Source: Flammeovirga aprica JL-4 (GTDB taxonomy: Bacteria; Bacteroidota; Bacteroidia; Cytophagales; Flammeovirgaceae). From it: a DNA stretch of 32,569 nucleotides. Under the pieces are notes generated by a model, which saw only the letters and a program-made list of their open reading frames with translations, ran no database searches and was not told the DNA's origin. The DNA lies in assembly GCF_012844305.1 (NCBI RefSeq), contig NZ_JABANE010000097.1, forward strand, positions 1-32,569, read 5' to 3'. Positions within the stretch are counted from its first letter, which is position 1; every line of letters starts with the position of its first letter. Positions 1 through 8,465 of the stretch are shown here, in pieces. Both the position numbers and the translations under genes were made by a program.

Positions 1-44
1 GAAAAACATTACTATAAATGTGGTAATTTTAGTAACGGATGTAG

Positions 45-260
45 CTAGATCAACCTAAAATAGCCATCACCCAATTTTTTTGCTGATTCTTCAATCTCCT
101 CAATGGAATGATTAATTTCTGTAGTGTCTGTCTGCACCACTTCTTCTGTTTGATTGAACGATTCCTTACTTTCTTTAGTGTTTTCTTGGCTACCTGAAGA
201 AGAAGATCCGCATCCATACAATAAAAAAAGTGCCCCAAGAAGTAGATAAAATTTATTCAT
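45..260 (-). CDS. small predicted lipoprotein
   Basis: A 71-residue protein with a short hydrophobic N-terminal stretch ending in a lipobox (Leu-Tyr-Gly-Cys, Cys17), so it should be lipidated and exported to the cell envelope. After the Cys come a Ser/Gly-rich linker (SSSSGSQ) and a polar, Glu/Thr-rich region without recognisable fold. It ends in KKLGDGYFRLI. No family recognised. The ATG at 258-260 follows an AT-rich leader with no clear ribosome binding site, as is normal in Bacteroidota. It lies downstream of the PQQ-type gene on the same strand, but a terminator-like hairpin at 371-401 separates them, so it is probably transcribed alone. It could be a processed surface peptide; function unknown. 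Confidence 0.6.
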   Translation of the reverse strand: MNKFYLLLGALFLLYGCGSSSSGSQENTKESKESFNQTEEVVQTDTTEINHSIEEIEESAKKLGDGYFRLI

Positions 261-360
261 AGCGTATATATAGTCAATGTATAAGTATTTATGATTATAG
301 GGTTATTAATACTTATATCTGTAAAACAACTGTTTAATGTAAAAAGAAAATTTAATATCT

Positions 361-402
361 ATAAAAACAACGGTATCTAATTTATTTAAAATCAGATACC
401 GC
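361..402 (-). terminator. intrinsic terminator of the PQQ-repeat gene
   Basis: On the minus strand CGGTATCT and AGATACCG (8 bp, 371-378 with 394-401) form a stem, followed by TTGTTTTTAT. It lies about 60 nt past the stop codon of the gene ending at 459, the right place and orientation for a rho-independent terminator. Confidence 0.6.
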
Positions 403-458
403 TATAATTAATCATAAAATATACTTTTTTTAACCTACACAATTGTATAAGATAAACC

Positions 459-1655
459 TTATATAGATCTTTTATCAAGCTTTAATGCATAAATAAATCC
501 ATCGGAATCACCGAAATAAAGAATGTCTTTATCAATGATTGGTGTGGATAAAATTGAACCCAGGTCTAAAATTTTCTTTTCAGCCCCTTCCACATCTTGA
601 CCGTACAACTCAAAACCATCGTGAAAATGATCCTTCTTATCGAATACAGTATAGTAGTTCTTTTGACTTCCATACGTCTGAAAGATCTCTTTCAACTTTC
701 CTTTTGAGGTTTCGATTTGATAAAACTTCCCATTGAAACAGCCGAAGTAGATATTGTTTTCATATTGGATCGCTTCACCGTAAATACGCATATTTAATGG
801 GTAAGAGGCTACTTCAGTGCCATCGATAGCAGACAAGCTACAAAACCTATGTGAATCTGAGGTACCTACGTGAATCACATCATCAATAACCAAAGGAGCT
901 GCAATTACCCAACTACCTTTTTCTTTTCTATTCCAGACTCCTCGACCCGTTTCCGTATTCAGTGCATAGACATTGTAATCTCTACAGCCAAAAATGACTG
1001 TATTATTCTTGTACAAAGATGCTCCTTTCTGAATTCCACCAACAGGGAAATAAGCATCACCTACTGTCTTAAATTTCCAGATCAAACTTCCGTTTTCTTC
1101 ATTGAGAGCATAAAAGTATCCGTCAAAACTACCAATGAAAACTTTGTTGTCATGAATCAATGGAGTAGCATGTACAATCCCCTCTGTTTTATATTTCCAT
1201 ATCAACGTTCCATTTTTGGGATCAATAGAATAAACATGTCCGTCTCCGCTGCCAATTACTAATCTTCCATTATTAACAACAGGAGAGGACAGGAAATAAT
1301 CCCAGATGTCTTTACGCTGTTCACCTTCTGTTTTGAATTGCCACTGTAGAGCTGCACTCTGTTTATCAAGTGCATAAATCACTCCATCGGTACTGTTGAA
1401 AATCACAGAATTTTCATACAAGAGTGGCTGTGATTTGATTTCTCCTTCGGTCTGAAATTTCCATTTCAACTGCCCCTTTTCCTTGTCTAAGACATACAAA
1501 CAAGAATCGTTACTCCCTATATAAAGGTTATGTTCATCGATAACAGGCGATGAATACACTCTTCCTTGGGTTTTAAAACCCCATACTAAGGCATTTTGCC
1601 CATAGAGAGAAGAAGATAAGAGAGTGAGTAGTAGTAGTTTACAAATTTTGTTCAT
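459..1655 (-). CDS. secreted PQQ-type beta-propeller repeat protein
   Basis: A 398-residue protein with a clear signal peptide (MNKICKLLLLTLLSSSLYG, then Q) and then about seven repeats of roughly 40 residues. Each repeat has the pattern 'AL(D/N)..(G)..W.fkT.G...ssP...+..v..Gs.DG.', the signature of PQQ-binding-like/BamB-like eight- or seven-bladed propellers. Examples are IYALDKQSAALQWQFKTEGE and VYSIDPKNGTLIWKYKTEG. There is no dehydrogenase active-site segment and no lipobox Cys, so it is neither a quinoprotein dehydrogenase nor a lipidated BamB. It probably acts in the periplasm or outside the cell as a binding or scaffold protein. It has its own terminator downstream and a nearly 300 nt spacer upstream, suggesting a single-gene unit. 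Substrate unknown. Confidence 0.85.
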   Translation of the reverse strand: MNKICKLLLLTLLSSSLYGQNALVWGFKTQGRVYSSPVIDEHNLYIGSNDSCLYVLDKEKGQLKWKFQTEGEIKSQPLLYENSVIFNSTDGVIYALDKQSAALQWQFKTEGEQRKDIWDYFLSSPVVNNGRLVIGSGDGHVYSIDPKNGTLIWKYKTEGIVHATPLIHDNKVFIGSFDGYFYALNEENGSLIWKFKTVGDAYFPVGGIQKGASLYKNNTVIFGCRDYNVYALNTETGRGVWNRKEKGSWVIAAPLVIDDVIHVGTSDSHRFCSLSAIDGTEVASYPLNMRIYGEAIQYENNIYFGCFNGKFYQIETSKGKLKEIFQTYGSQKNYYTVFDKKDHFHDGFELYGQDVEGAEKKILDLGSILSTPIIDKDILYFGDSDGFIYALKLDKRSI

Positions 1656-1688
1656 TTGTTTATTATTTATTACTGAAGTATTTATTTA

Positions 1689-1718
1689 AAAGTCTAGCTA
1701 ATAGTGTTTTAAGTGCAA
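1689..1718 (-). promoter_or_regulatory. possible promoter of the PQQ-repeat gene
   Basis: On the minus strand a TTG (1716-1718) is followed 19 nt later by TAGACTTT (1689-1696), a partial match to the Bacteroidota TTTG / TAnnTTTG promoter. It is 34 nt upstream of the start codon. The match is imperfect, so this is a weak call. Confidence 0.25.
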
Positions 1719-1947
1719 TTTAGTTAGATATTTGGATTAATCTACAGAAAATTAAACTTTAGTTTAATTTAAAATTCAAAACCACCAAAGATAAGATGTT
1801 GAAAGTAAGGTACAACCAATATATAGAAACGTAGACAACCACACAAAACATTGATAATGAAGTAAATATTGATATTTATAGGTAGTTCCCTAAAAGTTAA
1901 ACACTCTCCTTTTTCAAAGTAGAAGGTATCAAAGCATATCGCTATTA

Positions 1948-3096
1948 CTAAAGGTCATCATTTGTTTTATAGATCAATTTATTCGTTTCTTTATCAAGTT
2001 TTCCCTCTTTAATCATGGTTCCATCTTCTTTAAATGAAGCATGATAGATAAGCTTATCATTTTGGTAAATTCTGTGGATTTTCAATTGACCTGATCGGTA
2101 CCATTTTTTACTGTCACCTTCCTTTATTCCTTGCATATATGTTATGAGTGTTTCTAATGTATCAGTGTTCTCAAAATAAAAGATTTCCTGCCCATCTAAT
2201 CGTCCATTTTTATAAAACTTTTTGCTATAAATCCTTCCTTCTTGTTCCTCAGAAAATTCTAAATAATCACCCTCAGGCTTTCCATTATTATAATAACATT
2301 CTAGTTCTTTAAAACCATTATCATAGAAAGACTGATATTGACCATTTCTACGTCCATTAGTATATATACATACCGTTTTTACTTTTCCATTTTTATGAAA
2401 CTCCTGATACTTCCCTACTTTCTTCTGACCTTCATAACGCACTTTTTCTTGTAACTGACCATTATTATAATAAGTCAATTCATCCCCCATTCTTTTACCT
2501 TCCTTGTATTCTCTCTCTACAAATAATTGATTGTTTTTATTGTAATAAAAGTACTTCCCATCCTTCAAACCATTGATGTAATAGATCTTTTCTTTGACAT
2601 TTCCATCATCGTAATACTTAATATACTCCCCTTCTAGCTTTCCATTTTTAAAATGAGATTCTTCTTCAATGTTCCCATTTTCAAAATAGTAATAACTATT
2701 ACCTTCTGGAATTCCATTTTCATAATGTCTTAAGTAACTTAATGTGCCATCATCATAATATCTTTTATGATCTCCAGATAATTTTCCATTCTCGAATTTT
2801 TTATCAGAAATAACAATTCCTTCATTGGTAAACTTTCTGAAAACCCCATGTTTTACCCCTTTATCATAGGTTTCAATTCTATAGATCAGATGATTATCCT
2901 TGATGGATTTAAAGTAATATTTCCACTCTCCATGCTTTTCACCATTCAAAAGAGCACCTCTTGATTTCACTAATTTACTGCTTGCATAATTTACTTTTTC
3001 CACCAAACTATCACCGACTACCTGACCATAAAGCATTACAGGTGTGATGAATATTAAAAAATAGAGCAAGACAAGTTTTTTATTTTGAAAAAGCAT
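1948..3096 (-). CDS. secreted MORN-repeat protein, YwqK antitoxin-like
   Basis: A 382-residue protein with a signal peptide (hydrophobic LVLLYFLIFITPVMLYG, then Q). The rest is about eleven repeats of roughly 23 residues of the type 'Y.NGk.eG.y..Yy.nG.l', for example YYDDGTLSYLRHYENGIPEG and YFENGNIEEESHFKNGKLEG. This is the MORN_2 / 'toxin-antitoxin system YwqK family antitoxin' signature. The family name comes from Bacillus YwqK, which neutralises the deaminase toxin YwqJ; no toxin gene is adjacent here, and the signal peptide makes a cytoplasmic antitoxin role doubtful. In Bacteroidota such proteins are common and mostly uncharacterised envelope proteins. It is separated from its neighbours by 234-292 nt and appears monocistronic. 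Confidence 0.85.
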   Translation of the reverse strand: MLFQNKKLVLLYFLIFITPVMLYGQVVGDSLVEKVNYASSKLVKSRGALLNGEKHGEWKYYFKSIKDNHLIYRIETYDKGVKHGVFRKFTNEGIVISDKKFENGKLSGDHKRYYDDGTLSYLRHYENGIPEGNSYYYFENGNIEEESHFKNGKLEGEYIKYYDDGNVKEKIYYINGLKDGKYFYYNKNNQLFVEREYKEGKRMGDELTYYNNGQLQEKVRYEGQKKVGKYQEFHKNGKVKTVCIYTNGRRNGQYQSFYDNGFKELECYYNNGKPEGDYLEFSEEQEGRIYSKKFYKNGRLDGQEIFYFENTDTLETLITYMQGIKEGDSKKWYRSGQLKIHRIYQNDKLIYHASFKEDGTMIKEGKLDKETNKLIYKTNDDL

Positions 3097-3262
3097 ATTG
3101 AAAATAATAAATGGGAAATCGATTATTCAAATTATAGGTTTCGTGGGAATAAAAAAATTATGGATAGTATAAAAAGTAATTCTCCCTGTTATTTATAGTC
3201 TCTCAATTATAAAAGTTATGTTGAACTTGCTGAAAAAATATGCAATACAGTATAAATAAGAC

Positions 3263-3290
3263 GTGCACCATTATTTTAACAATGGTGCAC
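3263..3290 (-). terminator. hairpin terminator after the HAD phosphatase gene
   Basis: A perfect 10-bp stem, GTGCACCATT paired with AATGGTGCAC, with an 8-nt loop. It is 40 nt past the stop of the minus-strand gene ending at 3331. The following minus-strand bases (GTCTTATTTAT) are T-rich but not a clean T-run. It also lies upstream of the MORN gene, so attenuation cannot be excluded. Confidence 0.55.
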
Positions 3291-3330
3291 GAGCGTTAAA
3301 TGATACTCATTTAGTAATTCTAATAAAAGG

Positions 3331-4164
3331 TTACACCACCTCTAAATGCATTTCTGTTTTCAAGATAAATTTCTCTACCACTTCAGCTACTCCATCATCA
3401 TTATTAGAAGCCACAATGACATCTGCTTTATCTCTCAATTCAGGAGTCACGTTGTCTACCCATACTCCTAAACCAGCATATTCTACCATTGATAAATCAT
3501 TACCTGCATTCCCTACAGCAATAATTTGTTCTCTTTTAATGCCTGTGGTCTCCGCCAACCTTGCCAATGTAGCCGCCTTATCAATTCCTGTTTGCGTCAC
3601 TTCTAAAAAGAAAGGTTTAGAGAAAGAAACACTCAGTTCTGGAAAAGCTTCTTCTAGTAAAGGCTTGACCTCTTGAAGTTTGGAAGGCTCCTCTAGCATT
3701 ATACATTTCACTCCATCAAAGTCAACTGCTTTTTTGAAGTCAGTCACTTTTTCAAAATCCATTTTAGTAAGATCTATCTCCACTTGAATGTATTCTGAAT
3801 GAGATTCGCTATAAATTTTATCAGATGAATAAGTGATTATATCTACATTATTTTTTGAAGCAAAATCATATAAGTCATGAATATTATTCACCGTCAGGCT
3901 TTGAGAATAAATAATACTTTCATCGACCATATCGATAAGAGCACCGCCGTTGTAAGAGATGATATATGACCCATATCGATCAAGTTCTAATTCTCTGGCA
4001 TAAGAGAGCATTGCGGGAGTAGGTCTGCCAGAAGCTAATACCACTTTCACACCTTCGTCCTGTGCCTTGAGAAGCATTTCTTTATTTCTTTCAGATATGA
4101 TATGATCATCCGTTAATAATGTATCGTCCATATCAAGGACTAGCATTTTATACCCTAAGTTCAT
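3331..4164 (-). CDS. Cof-type HAD-IIB family hydrolase
   Basis: A 277-residue cytoplasmic phosphatase of the Cof/IIB branch of the haloacid dehalogenase superfamily, which removes phosphate from sugar phosphates or similar small metabolites. Motif I is DMDDT with nucleophile Asp11 and acid/base Asp13. Motif II is the Ser of VLASGRP. A Lys in the KAATLARLAE region serves as motif III. A long IIB-type cap lies between motifs II and III. Motif IV reads GNAGND (residues 218-223), so the first Asp of the usual GDxxND is Asn219 while Asp223 is kept. Length is normal for the family. The first ATG gives a six-residue extension before MLVLDMDD; the second Met (residue 7) is a possible alternative start. 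Exact substrate cannot be told from sequence. Confidence 0.92.
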   Translation of the reverse strand: MNLGYKMLVLDMDDTLLTDDHIISERNKEMLLKAQDEGVKVVLASGRPTPAMLSYARELELDRYGSYIISYNGGALIDMVDESIIYSQSLTVNNIHDLYDFASKNNVDIITYSSDKIYSESHSEYIQVEIDLTKMDFEKVTDFKKAVDFDGVKCIMLEEPSKLQEVKPLLEEAFPELSVSFSKPFFLEVTQTGIDKAATLARLAETTGIKREQIIAVGNAGNDLSMVEYAGLGVWVDNVTPELRDKADVIVASNNDDGVAEVVEKFILKTEMHLEVV

Positions 4165-4325
4165 TTAGATTTAGTTAATTGGAAACACACGAATAAATTT
4201 AGAATGCATAGTTACTATATTATTCTCAAAACTGATGTTAATGGATTAAAAGGTTCGTTATTAATGTTTACTTCTGTTTTGGATATGAAGAGTTTTGATG
4301 GTCGTTAGGTATGATATTTTAATAA

Positions 4326-4490
4326 TAAGTAACTGTTCAAAATTATCTATAGCTTAAATGTATTTGAATTAAACTCAGGTTTCGTTAAAATTTTTCGCCT
4401 TAGCTATGGCTAGGACTGTAAATTTTGCCTTACCTGAGATCAATTCATTCTACATTTATAAACTATATTTAATTATGATCAGCTACTTAC
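4326..4490. repeat. long imperfect palindrome, MITE-like (copy 1)
   Basis: The left arm (about 4326-4381) and right arm (about 4432-4490) are related by inversion over their whole length. Examples are ATAAGTAACTG against GTAAGTAGCTG, TAGCTTAAATG against TAGTTTATAAATG, and CTCAGGT against ACCTGAG. Inside lie AAAATTT/AAATTTT and a core reading CATAGCTAAGGCG...TAACGAA on the minus strand. The same core occurs in the second palindrome at 12595-12755. This element explains most of the 362-nt gap between 4165 and 4526; the remainder is plain AT-rich spacer. Confidence 0.6.
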
Positions 4491-4526
4491 AATCTTAAAG
4501 CTATTTAAATTGAAATCTAAAGCACT

Positions 4527-5909
4527 TCACCTTATCAAATAAGGATTCCTCCAAGTCTCTTCATATTCGTTTTCTTTGAGTAGAACAGGTTTGATATTTT
4601 CTAGCCAATCCTCTTCTTTGAGCAAAATGTATTCTGCTGATAACCTCTTAATTTTGTAATCTTCAATAATTGATAGAAAACCAATTTTATTGTGCGGTGG
4701 AATATACACTAACCGGTATACTTTATCGGTTGCCTCTCCCCTAGAAATTCCCCATGGAAGTACATCGATTCCCAATTGATAGGAAATAAACTCAGCTAAG
4801 GATTTATGAGCAATAAGCAATTCTGAATTTTCTATTTCCTCAATTTTCGATAATGAAGAGCTTAAAAATGAATACTTCTTATAAGGTGGATCGTGTAGTT
4901 TGGGTTGGTAAGTAGAAAATGAAAATAATCCTATTAAAGCTGATGTTCCTATTAGTAACACTGCAGGCATTTTTCTTAACTCCACTAATAATAACGGCGA
5001 GATCACTCCAAATACAATCCAGAACCGAAAGGAATATTCTAAGGCATCCCATTTTAAAAACGGCAAGAAAAGTACACTGAGTACAATCAGAAAACTGTAT
5101 TGAAAATGATCCAATTGTTTTTGGAAAAAAACACCTTTTCCCAACATAAAAATAAACAGGAAGGATACTCCCACTACGTATATTTTCCAAATTAAATTCA
5201 TTACATCATGATGAGAATCTATAAAGGAAATTACGGGTAGTTGAAATGACTCCGACAATTGTGAAGGCAGTAAAACTAAAATCAGAAGATATGCTACTAT
5301 TGGCAAGGCCACTAAAGTAATCGATGTCCCTTTCTCAAAATACTTTTTGAAGATACTATAAGAGAGAAAAGCCAATACATAAATTACTGCTAACGCCAAG
5401 ATTAATTTATGAGATAATGCACAGCCCATAAATACAACGACACCCCAAATTACTTTTCTTTTCTCCATCATGATTAATAACAGAAGGAAAAAATTAAGTC
5501 CTATGAGGTTCTTTGTAAACTGACTTGCAAAATAGATCAACTGAGGGTTAAACAGCATGATTAACCCTACTCCAATACTCCATTTTAGTTTTTTACTTTT
5601 AGAATAAGAGAAGTAAAAAATTAGTACGATAAAACTACTGTAACTTAAAATAGTGACGACTTTATACGACAATAGATAGTCACCTATTATAAATTGAAAT
5701 ACAATTAAAATAGGATAAATAATATTTATTCTTGGGGAATGCAAAGCACCATGTTCAAACCAGCTTTTGGTCTGAACCATGTAAAAATAGCTGTCCCATC
5801 CCGTCGCATAGTGGGTCTGGAATAATGAAAAGCCACATAAGAAGGCACCTATTATAAATAAGAATACAGAGGTAATCGATACCTTCTTAGACTCTAAAAG
5901 ATCCATCAT
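4527..5909 (-). CDS. polytopic membrane protein, GT-C glycosyltransferase-like
   Basis: A 460-residue integral membrane protein with about ten to eleven predicted hydrophobic segments. An early extracytoplasmic loop carries a conserved-looking acidic residue (TGWDSYFYMVQTKSWFEHG), and a soluble tail of about 100 residues is at the C-terminus. The layout, with Asp in loop 1, many helices and a soluble end, resembles lipid-phosphate-sugar dependent GT-C transferases (PMT/ArnT type). No family signature is strong enough to name it. The start codon overlaps the stop of the upstream discoidin gene as TAATG, so the two are translationally coupled and likely act on the same envelope glycan. An alternative is a generic uncharacterised membrane protein. 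Confidence is high for a membrane protein, low for the enzymatic role. Confidence 0.75.
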   Translation of the reverse strand: MMDLLESKKVSITSVFLFIIGAFLCGFSLFQTHYATGWDSYFYMVQTKSWFEHGALHSPRINIIYPILIVFQFIIGDYLLSYKVVTILSYSSFIVLIFYFSYSKSKKLKWSIGVGLIMLFNPQLIYFASQFTKNLIGLNFFLLLLIMMEKRKVIWGVVVFMGCALSHKLILALAVIYVLAFLSYSIFKKYFEKGTSITLVALPIVAYLLILVLLPSQLSESFQLPVISFIDSHHDVMNLIWKIYVVGVSFLFIFMLGKGVFFQKQLDHFQYSFLIVLSVLFLPFLKWDALEYSFRFWIVFGVISPLLLVELRKMPAVLLIGTSALIGLFSFSTYQPKLHDPPYKKYSFLSSSLSKIEEIENSELLIAHKSLAEFISYQLGIDVLPWGISRGEATDKVYRLVYIPPHNKIGFLSIIEDYKIKRLSAEYILLKEEDWLENIKPVLLKENEYEETWRNPYLIR

Positions 5910-7303
5910 TAGAATATTCTTATTGGTGCTAACACTTTCTGTCCTTTTATAACATCGTTGGTTATTGTTACATTATCTTGAAATATTCTTGCTGCTGAGC
6001 CTTCGGTTTTACCTTTATAAATATCTTGACTAGTAAGAGGTGTAAATTTCTTACCAAAGATTCTAATGATTATTTTATCATCTGTAATGCTTTTTATTTC
6101 CCAATTTCCATCAGCAATAACCTCACTTATTACACTACTATCATCCTCTTCATAAAAGTCATCATCATCTTCCGTTTTTTCAGTTATTTCTTCTTCTTCT
6201 CTATTATAAAACACAAATGTATTATTAGATCTTAACGATATTGATGAAGTTTGAAAAACAGTAACACTTTCATCTATAGCTTCTTTTTTCTCATCATTCA
6301 ATCGTTTATCTAAAACTTTCTTCAATACTTTATGATTAAGGGCAATATTATTTTTCACTCTTTTCTCCTCTTCACCTGTAAAGATACTGATCGAAGAGTT
6401 TCCATTTTTAAGAAGAATTTCACTTATAACTAGGTCTTCGTATTTTGTACCTGCATCAGCACCTGTAATTTCTAATTCAAATTCTTTACCGGTCAAAGTT
6501 ATTCCAAGATCAATCACTTGCCCCCCTTGTTCTCTGTTAATAGTGTAGCTCTTTTTTTCACCACCTTTGACTCCAAAAGTAAACGATTTCATAGAAGCAT
6601 TTGCTAAAAAGTGTACATTGGAACGTTGATAGCCATTCCATATTTTTAGTTTATTTATCTGAGTTTCTTCTTCCAAAGTAAAATTGATTTTCTGGCCAAC
6701 ACCTAAACCTTTCACAGCTTCCGACCAAGCGCTTTCTTTTTGGCCATCGACTAAGTTATTCGATGAATAAGCAATTTCTGGCGTTAATGCACTAGATGCT
6801 TTCACCTGCCCTTTAATCAATTTTGGAGCTTTAATAGCATATGCATTTTCGTTTTCATCCAATAACTCTATTTCAGAAATGCCTACTGAATATTCTCCAT
6901 TTTTGAACTGATTACTACCCCTAAATTTGATAAATAAGCTAGAAATATAATGATCAATTGTACCATAATAAACAGGACGGCCATTGCAATATTTATCATA
7001 CTCTGATGTTACTTTTCCATTTTCATCATAAAGCACCACGTCATAGATGTATGTTGGGTGTGGAAAATAAATCATTATACCTTCATTCATATGAATCCCA
7101 TCCATTGTTTGCCAAACAGTGGTAGTATCTCCATCAAAACAATTTAAAATATGATTCTCATATTGAGGAACCTTCGTCGTAGTGGCATAGACATTCTCAA
7201 TAGTTATCGTTTGAGGATCGAAATTTTCATTTTCACTAAAAATAGAATTGGCACTAAGCAACAATGCCAACAAAGGAATAAAAAAGTAATAGTTTGTATG
7301 CAT
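5909..7303 (-). CDS. secreted protein with two discoidin-like (NADase-type) glycan-binding domains
   Basis: A 464-residue protein with a signal peptide (YYFFIPLLALLLSANSIFS, then E). Two F5/8-type-C-like domains follow. The first is at about residues 35-155 (ENHILNCFDGDTTTVWQT ... SEIELLDENE). The second is at about 165-300 (SSNNLVDGQKESAWSEAVKG ... VISEILLKNG). Both carry the 'N.vDG...t.W' and 'isEi.l' hallmarks of the discoidin/NADase-type glycan-binding module. The C-terminal 160 residues are a different, partly acidic region (EEEEITEKTEDDDDF), ending in a beta-rich module resembling a lipocalin-like output domain. The stop overlaps the start of the membrane protein gene downstream (TAATG). 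Binding of a surface glycan is inferred from the fold; no ligand is known. Confidence 0.75.
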   Translation of the reverse strand: MHTNYYFFIPLLALLLSANSIFSENENFDPQTITIENVYATTTKVPQYENHILNCFDGDTTTVWQTMDGIHMNEGIMIYFPHPTYIYDVVLYDENGKVTSEYDKYCNGRPVYYGTIDHYISSLFIKFRGSNQFKNGEYSVGISEIELLDENENAYAIKAPKLIKGQVKASSALTPEIAYSSNNLVDGQKESAWSEAVKGLGVGQKINFTLEEETQINKLKIWNGYQRSNVHFLANASMKSFTFGVKGGEKKSYTINREQGGQVIDLGITLTGKEFELEITGADAGTKYEDLVISEILLKNGNSSISIFTGEEEKRVKNNIALNHKVLKKVLDKRLNDEKKEAIDESVTVFQTSSISLRSNNTFVFYNREEEEITEKTEDDDDFYEEDDSSVISEVIADGNWEIKSITDDKIIIRIFGKKFTPLTSQDIYKGKTEGSAARIFQDNVTITNDVIKGQKVLAPIRIF

Positions 7304-7714
7304 GACTTTAAGTTTAGATTATTTGAGCTTCCAATATAAGTACAAATTCAAAATTTTCTAATACTAATTCTATTATTGTTTTGCGATTACTTTCTTCAAA
7401 AAACTTTTAATAGAACCACTATTAATACGTTTTTAAGCGTTGTAATCACAAAAAAAGATAATTATCTTTTCCACTTAGACAGTCCGAACTAATGGGTAAC
7501 TATAATACCCATTGAAGTATAATTTTGTGATTCGATATCTTTCAAACTGACTCAAGTTCTTAGAATGTTGCTTAATGACCATACTAAGAACAATAGATTA
7601 TATTCCAACTGAAATATAGACAAAAGAATATTTTTTTATCAGATCTCTTCTCATTAAATTAGTAATACAGTAAAAGCATTTTTTACATTAACACTAATAA
7701 ACTAGTCTGAACTT
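7304..7714. other. divergent intergenic region with three small palindromes
   Basis: No gene is seen in this 411-nt gap, which must hold the divergent promoters for the genes starting at 7303 (minus) and 7715 (plus). It contains a perfect 18-nt palindrome (7453-7470, AAAAGATAATTATCTTTT), an 8-bp hairpin AATGGGTA/TACCCATT (7491-7513) and an 8-bp inverted repeat GTTCTTAG/CTAAGAAC (7556-7591). Any of these could be an operator. No good TAnnTTTG box was found. Confidence 0.4.
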
Positions 7715-8302
7715 ATGGAAAAGCAAACTACCCTTAAAGCAGCAGCTGATAAGAAAGTTGGGGATACTATTGAAATTGAAAACAATACTTATCTTATTGT
7801 AGATCGTGAAAGCCTTGATCAATACATCAAGGACGGTAAAGATTGTAAGTTTGTGATCACAACACATGTTACAGATATGAGTTGTTTGTTTAAAGATTTA
7901 AAAGATTTCAATCATGATATATCTCAGTGGGATGTATCAAATGTTACCACTATGGCTGATATGTTTTATGGTAATGAACTATTCAATCAAGACATTTCTA
8001 ATTGGGATGTTTCTAGTGTAACGACAATGAATGGTATGTTTGCAAATGCTAATGCCTTCAATCAAGACCTCTCAAGATGGGATGTCAGTAATGCACAGTA
8101 TTTAATTGGAATGTTTTGGTGTGCAAAATCTTTCAACCAAGACCTGTCTCAATGGAACGTTTCAGAAGTCCTAAATATGGATGTTATTTTATATGGTGCT
8201 GAAAGTTTTGATCAAGAGTTTTCTCAATGGGAAAAGATATTAGACGAGACTACCCTTAATTACCTTAAGGGATTGACCGATAAAAATAGAAGCAGCTGCT
8301 GA
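7715..8302 (+). CDS. BspA-like (DUF285) leucine-rich repeat protein, no signal peptide
   Basis: A 195-residue protein. After an unusual N-terminal 55 residues (EKQTTLKAAADKKVGDTIE, then a segment ending YIKDGKDCKFVITTHVTDM) come four repeats of about 25 residues. Their pattern is 'FNqDiSqWDVSnvttM..MF..a', typical of the DUF285/BspA family. The last repeat decays (VILYGAESFDQEFSQWEK). Family members are usually surface proteins of bacteria and mycoplasmas with a role in adhesion, but this one has no signal peptide, lipobox or sorting tail, so as read it would stay in the cytoplasm. It may be a truncated or reassigned copy. The start ATG at 7715 is the only good one. Confidence 0.8.
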   Translation: MEKQTTLKAAADKKVGDTIEIENNTYLIVDRESLDQYIKDGKDCKFVITTHVTDMSCLFKDLKDFNHDISQWDVSNVTTMADMFYGNELFNQDISNWDVSSVTTMNGMFANANAFNQDLSRWDVSNAQYLIGMFWCAKSFNQDLSQWNVSEVLNMDVILYGAESFDQEFSQWEKILDETTLNYLKGLTDKNRSSC

Positions 8303-8430
8303 CCACACTTTGTTGTATACACGAGGGGTTTCTTTCAAGTGAATGAAGTGTGGCTGGCAATCTTTTATCTCTCTTAGTTACATGGACTTTGTATTGAAAG
8401 ATGTTATTCAAGCCCTACTCAATTGATAAA

Positions 8431-8438
8431 TAATTTTG
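8431..8438 (+). promoter_or_regulatory. -7 box TAATTTTG
   Basis: An exact match to the Bacteroidota TAnnTTTG consensus, 27 nt before the ATG at 8466. The -33 region is poor (TTCA about 20 nt upstream). The spacing to the start codon agrees with similar boxes at 12045 and 23972. Confidence 0.45.
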
Positions 8439-8465
8439 CAATACTAATATAAAGCAAGCATCACT

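Noticed and set aside
1948..3096. A toxin-antitoxin pair around the YwqK-like gene
   Set aside because: No neighbouring gene looks like a deaminase or polymorphic toxin, and the protein carries a signal peptide.
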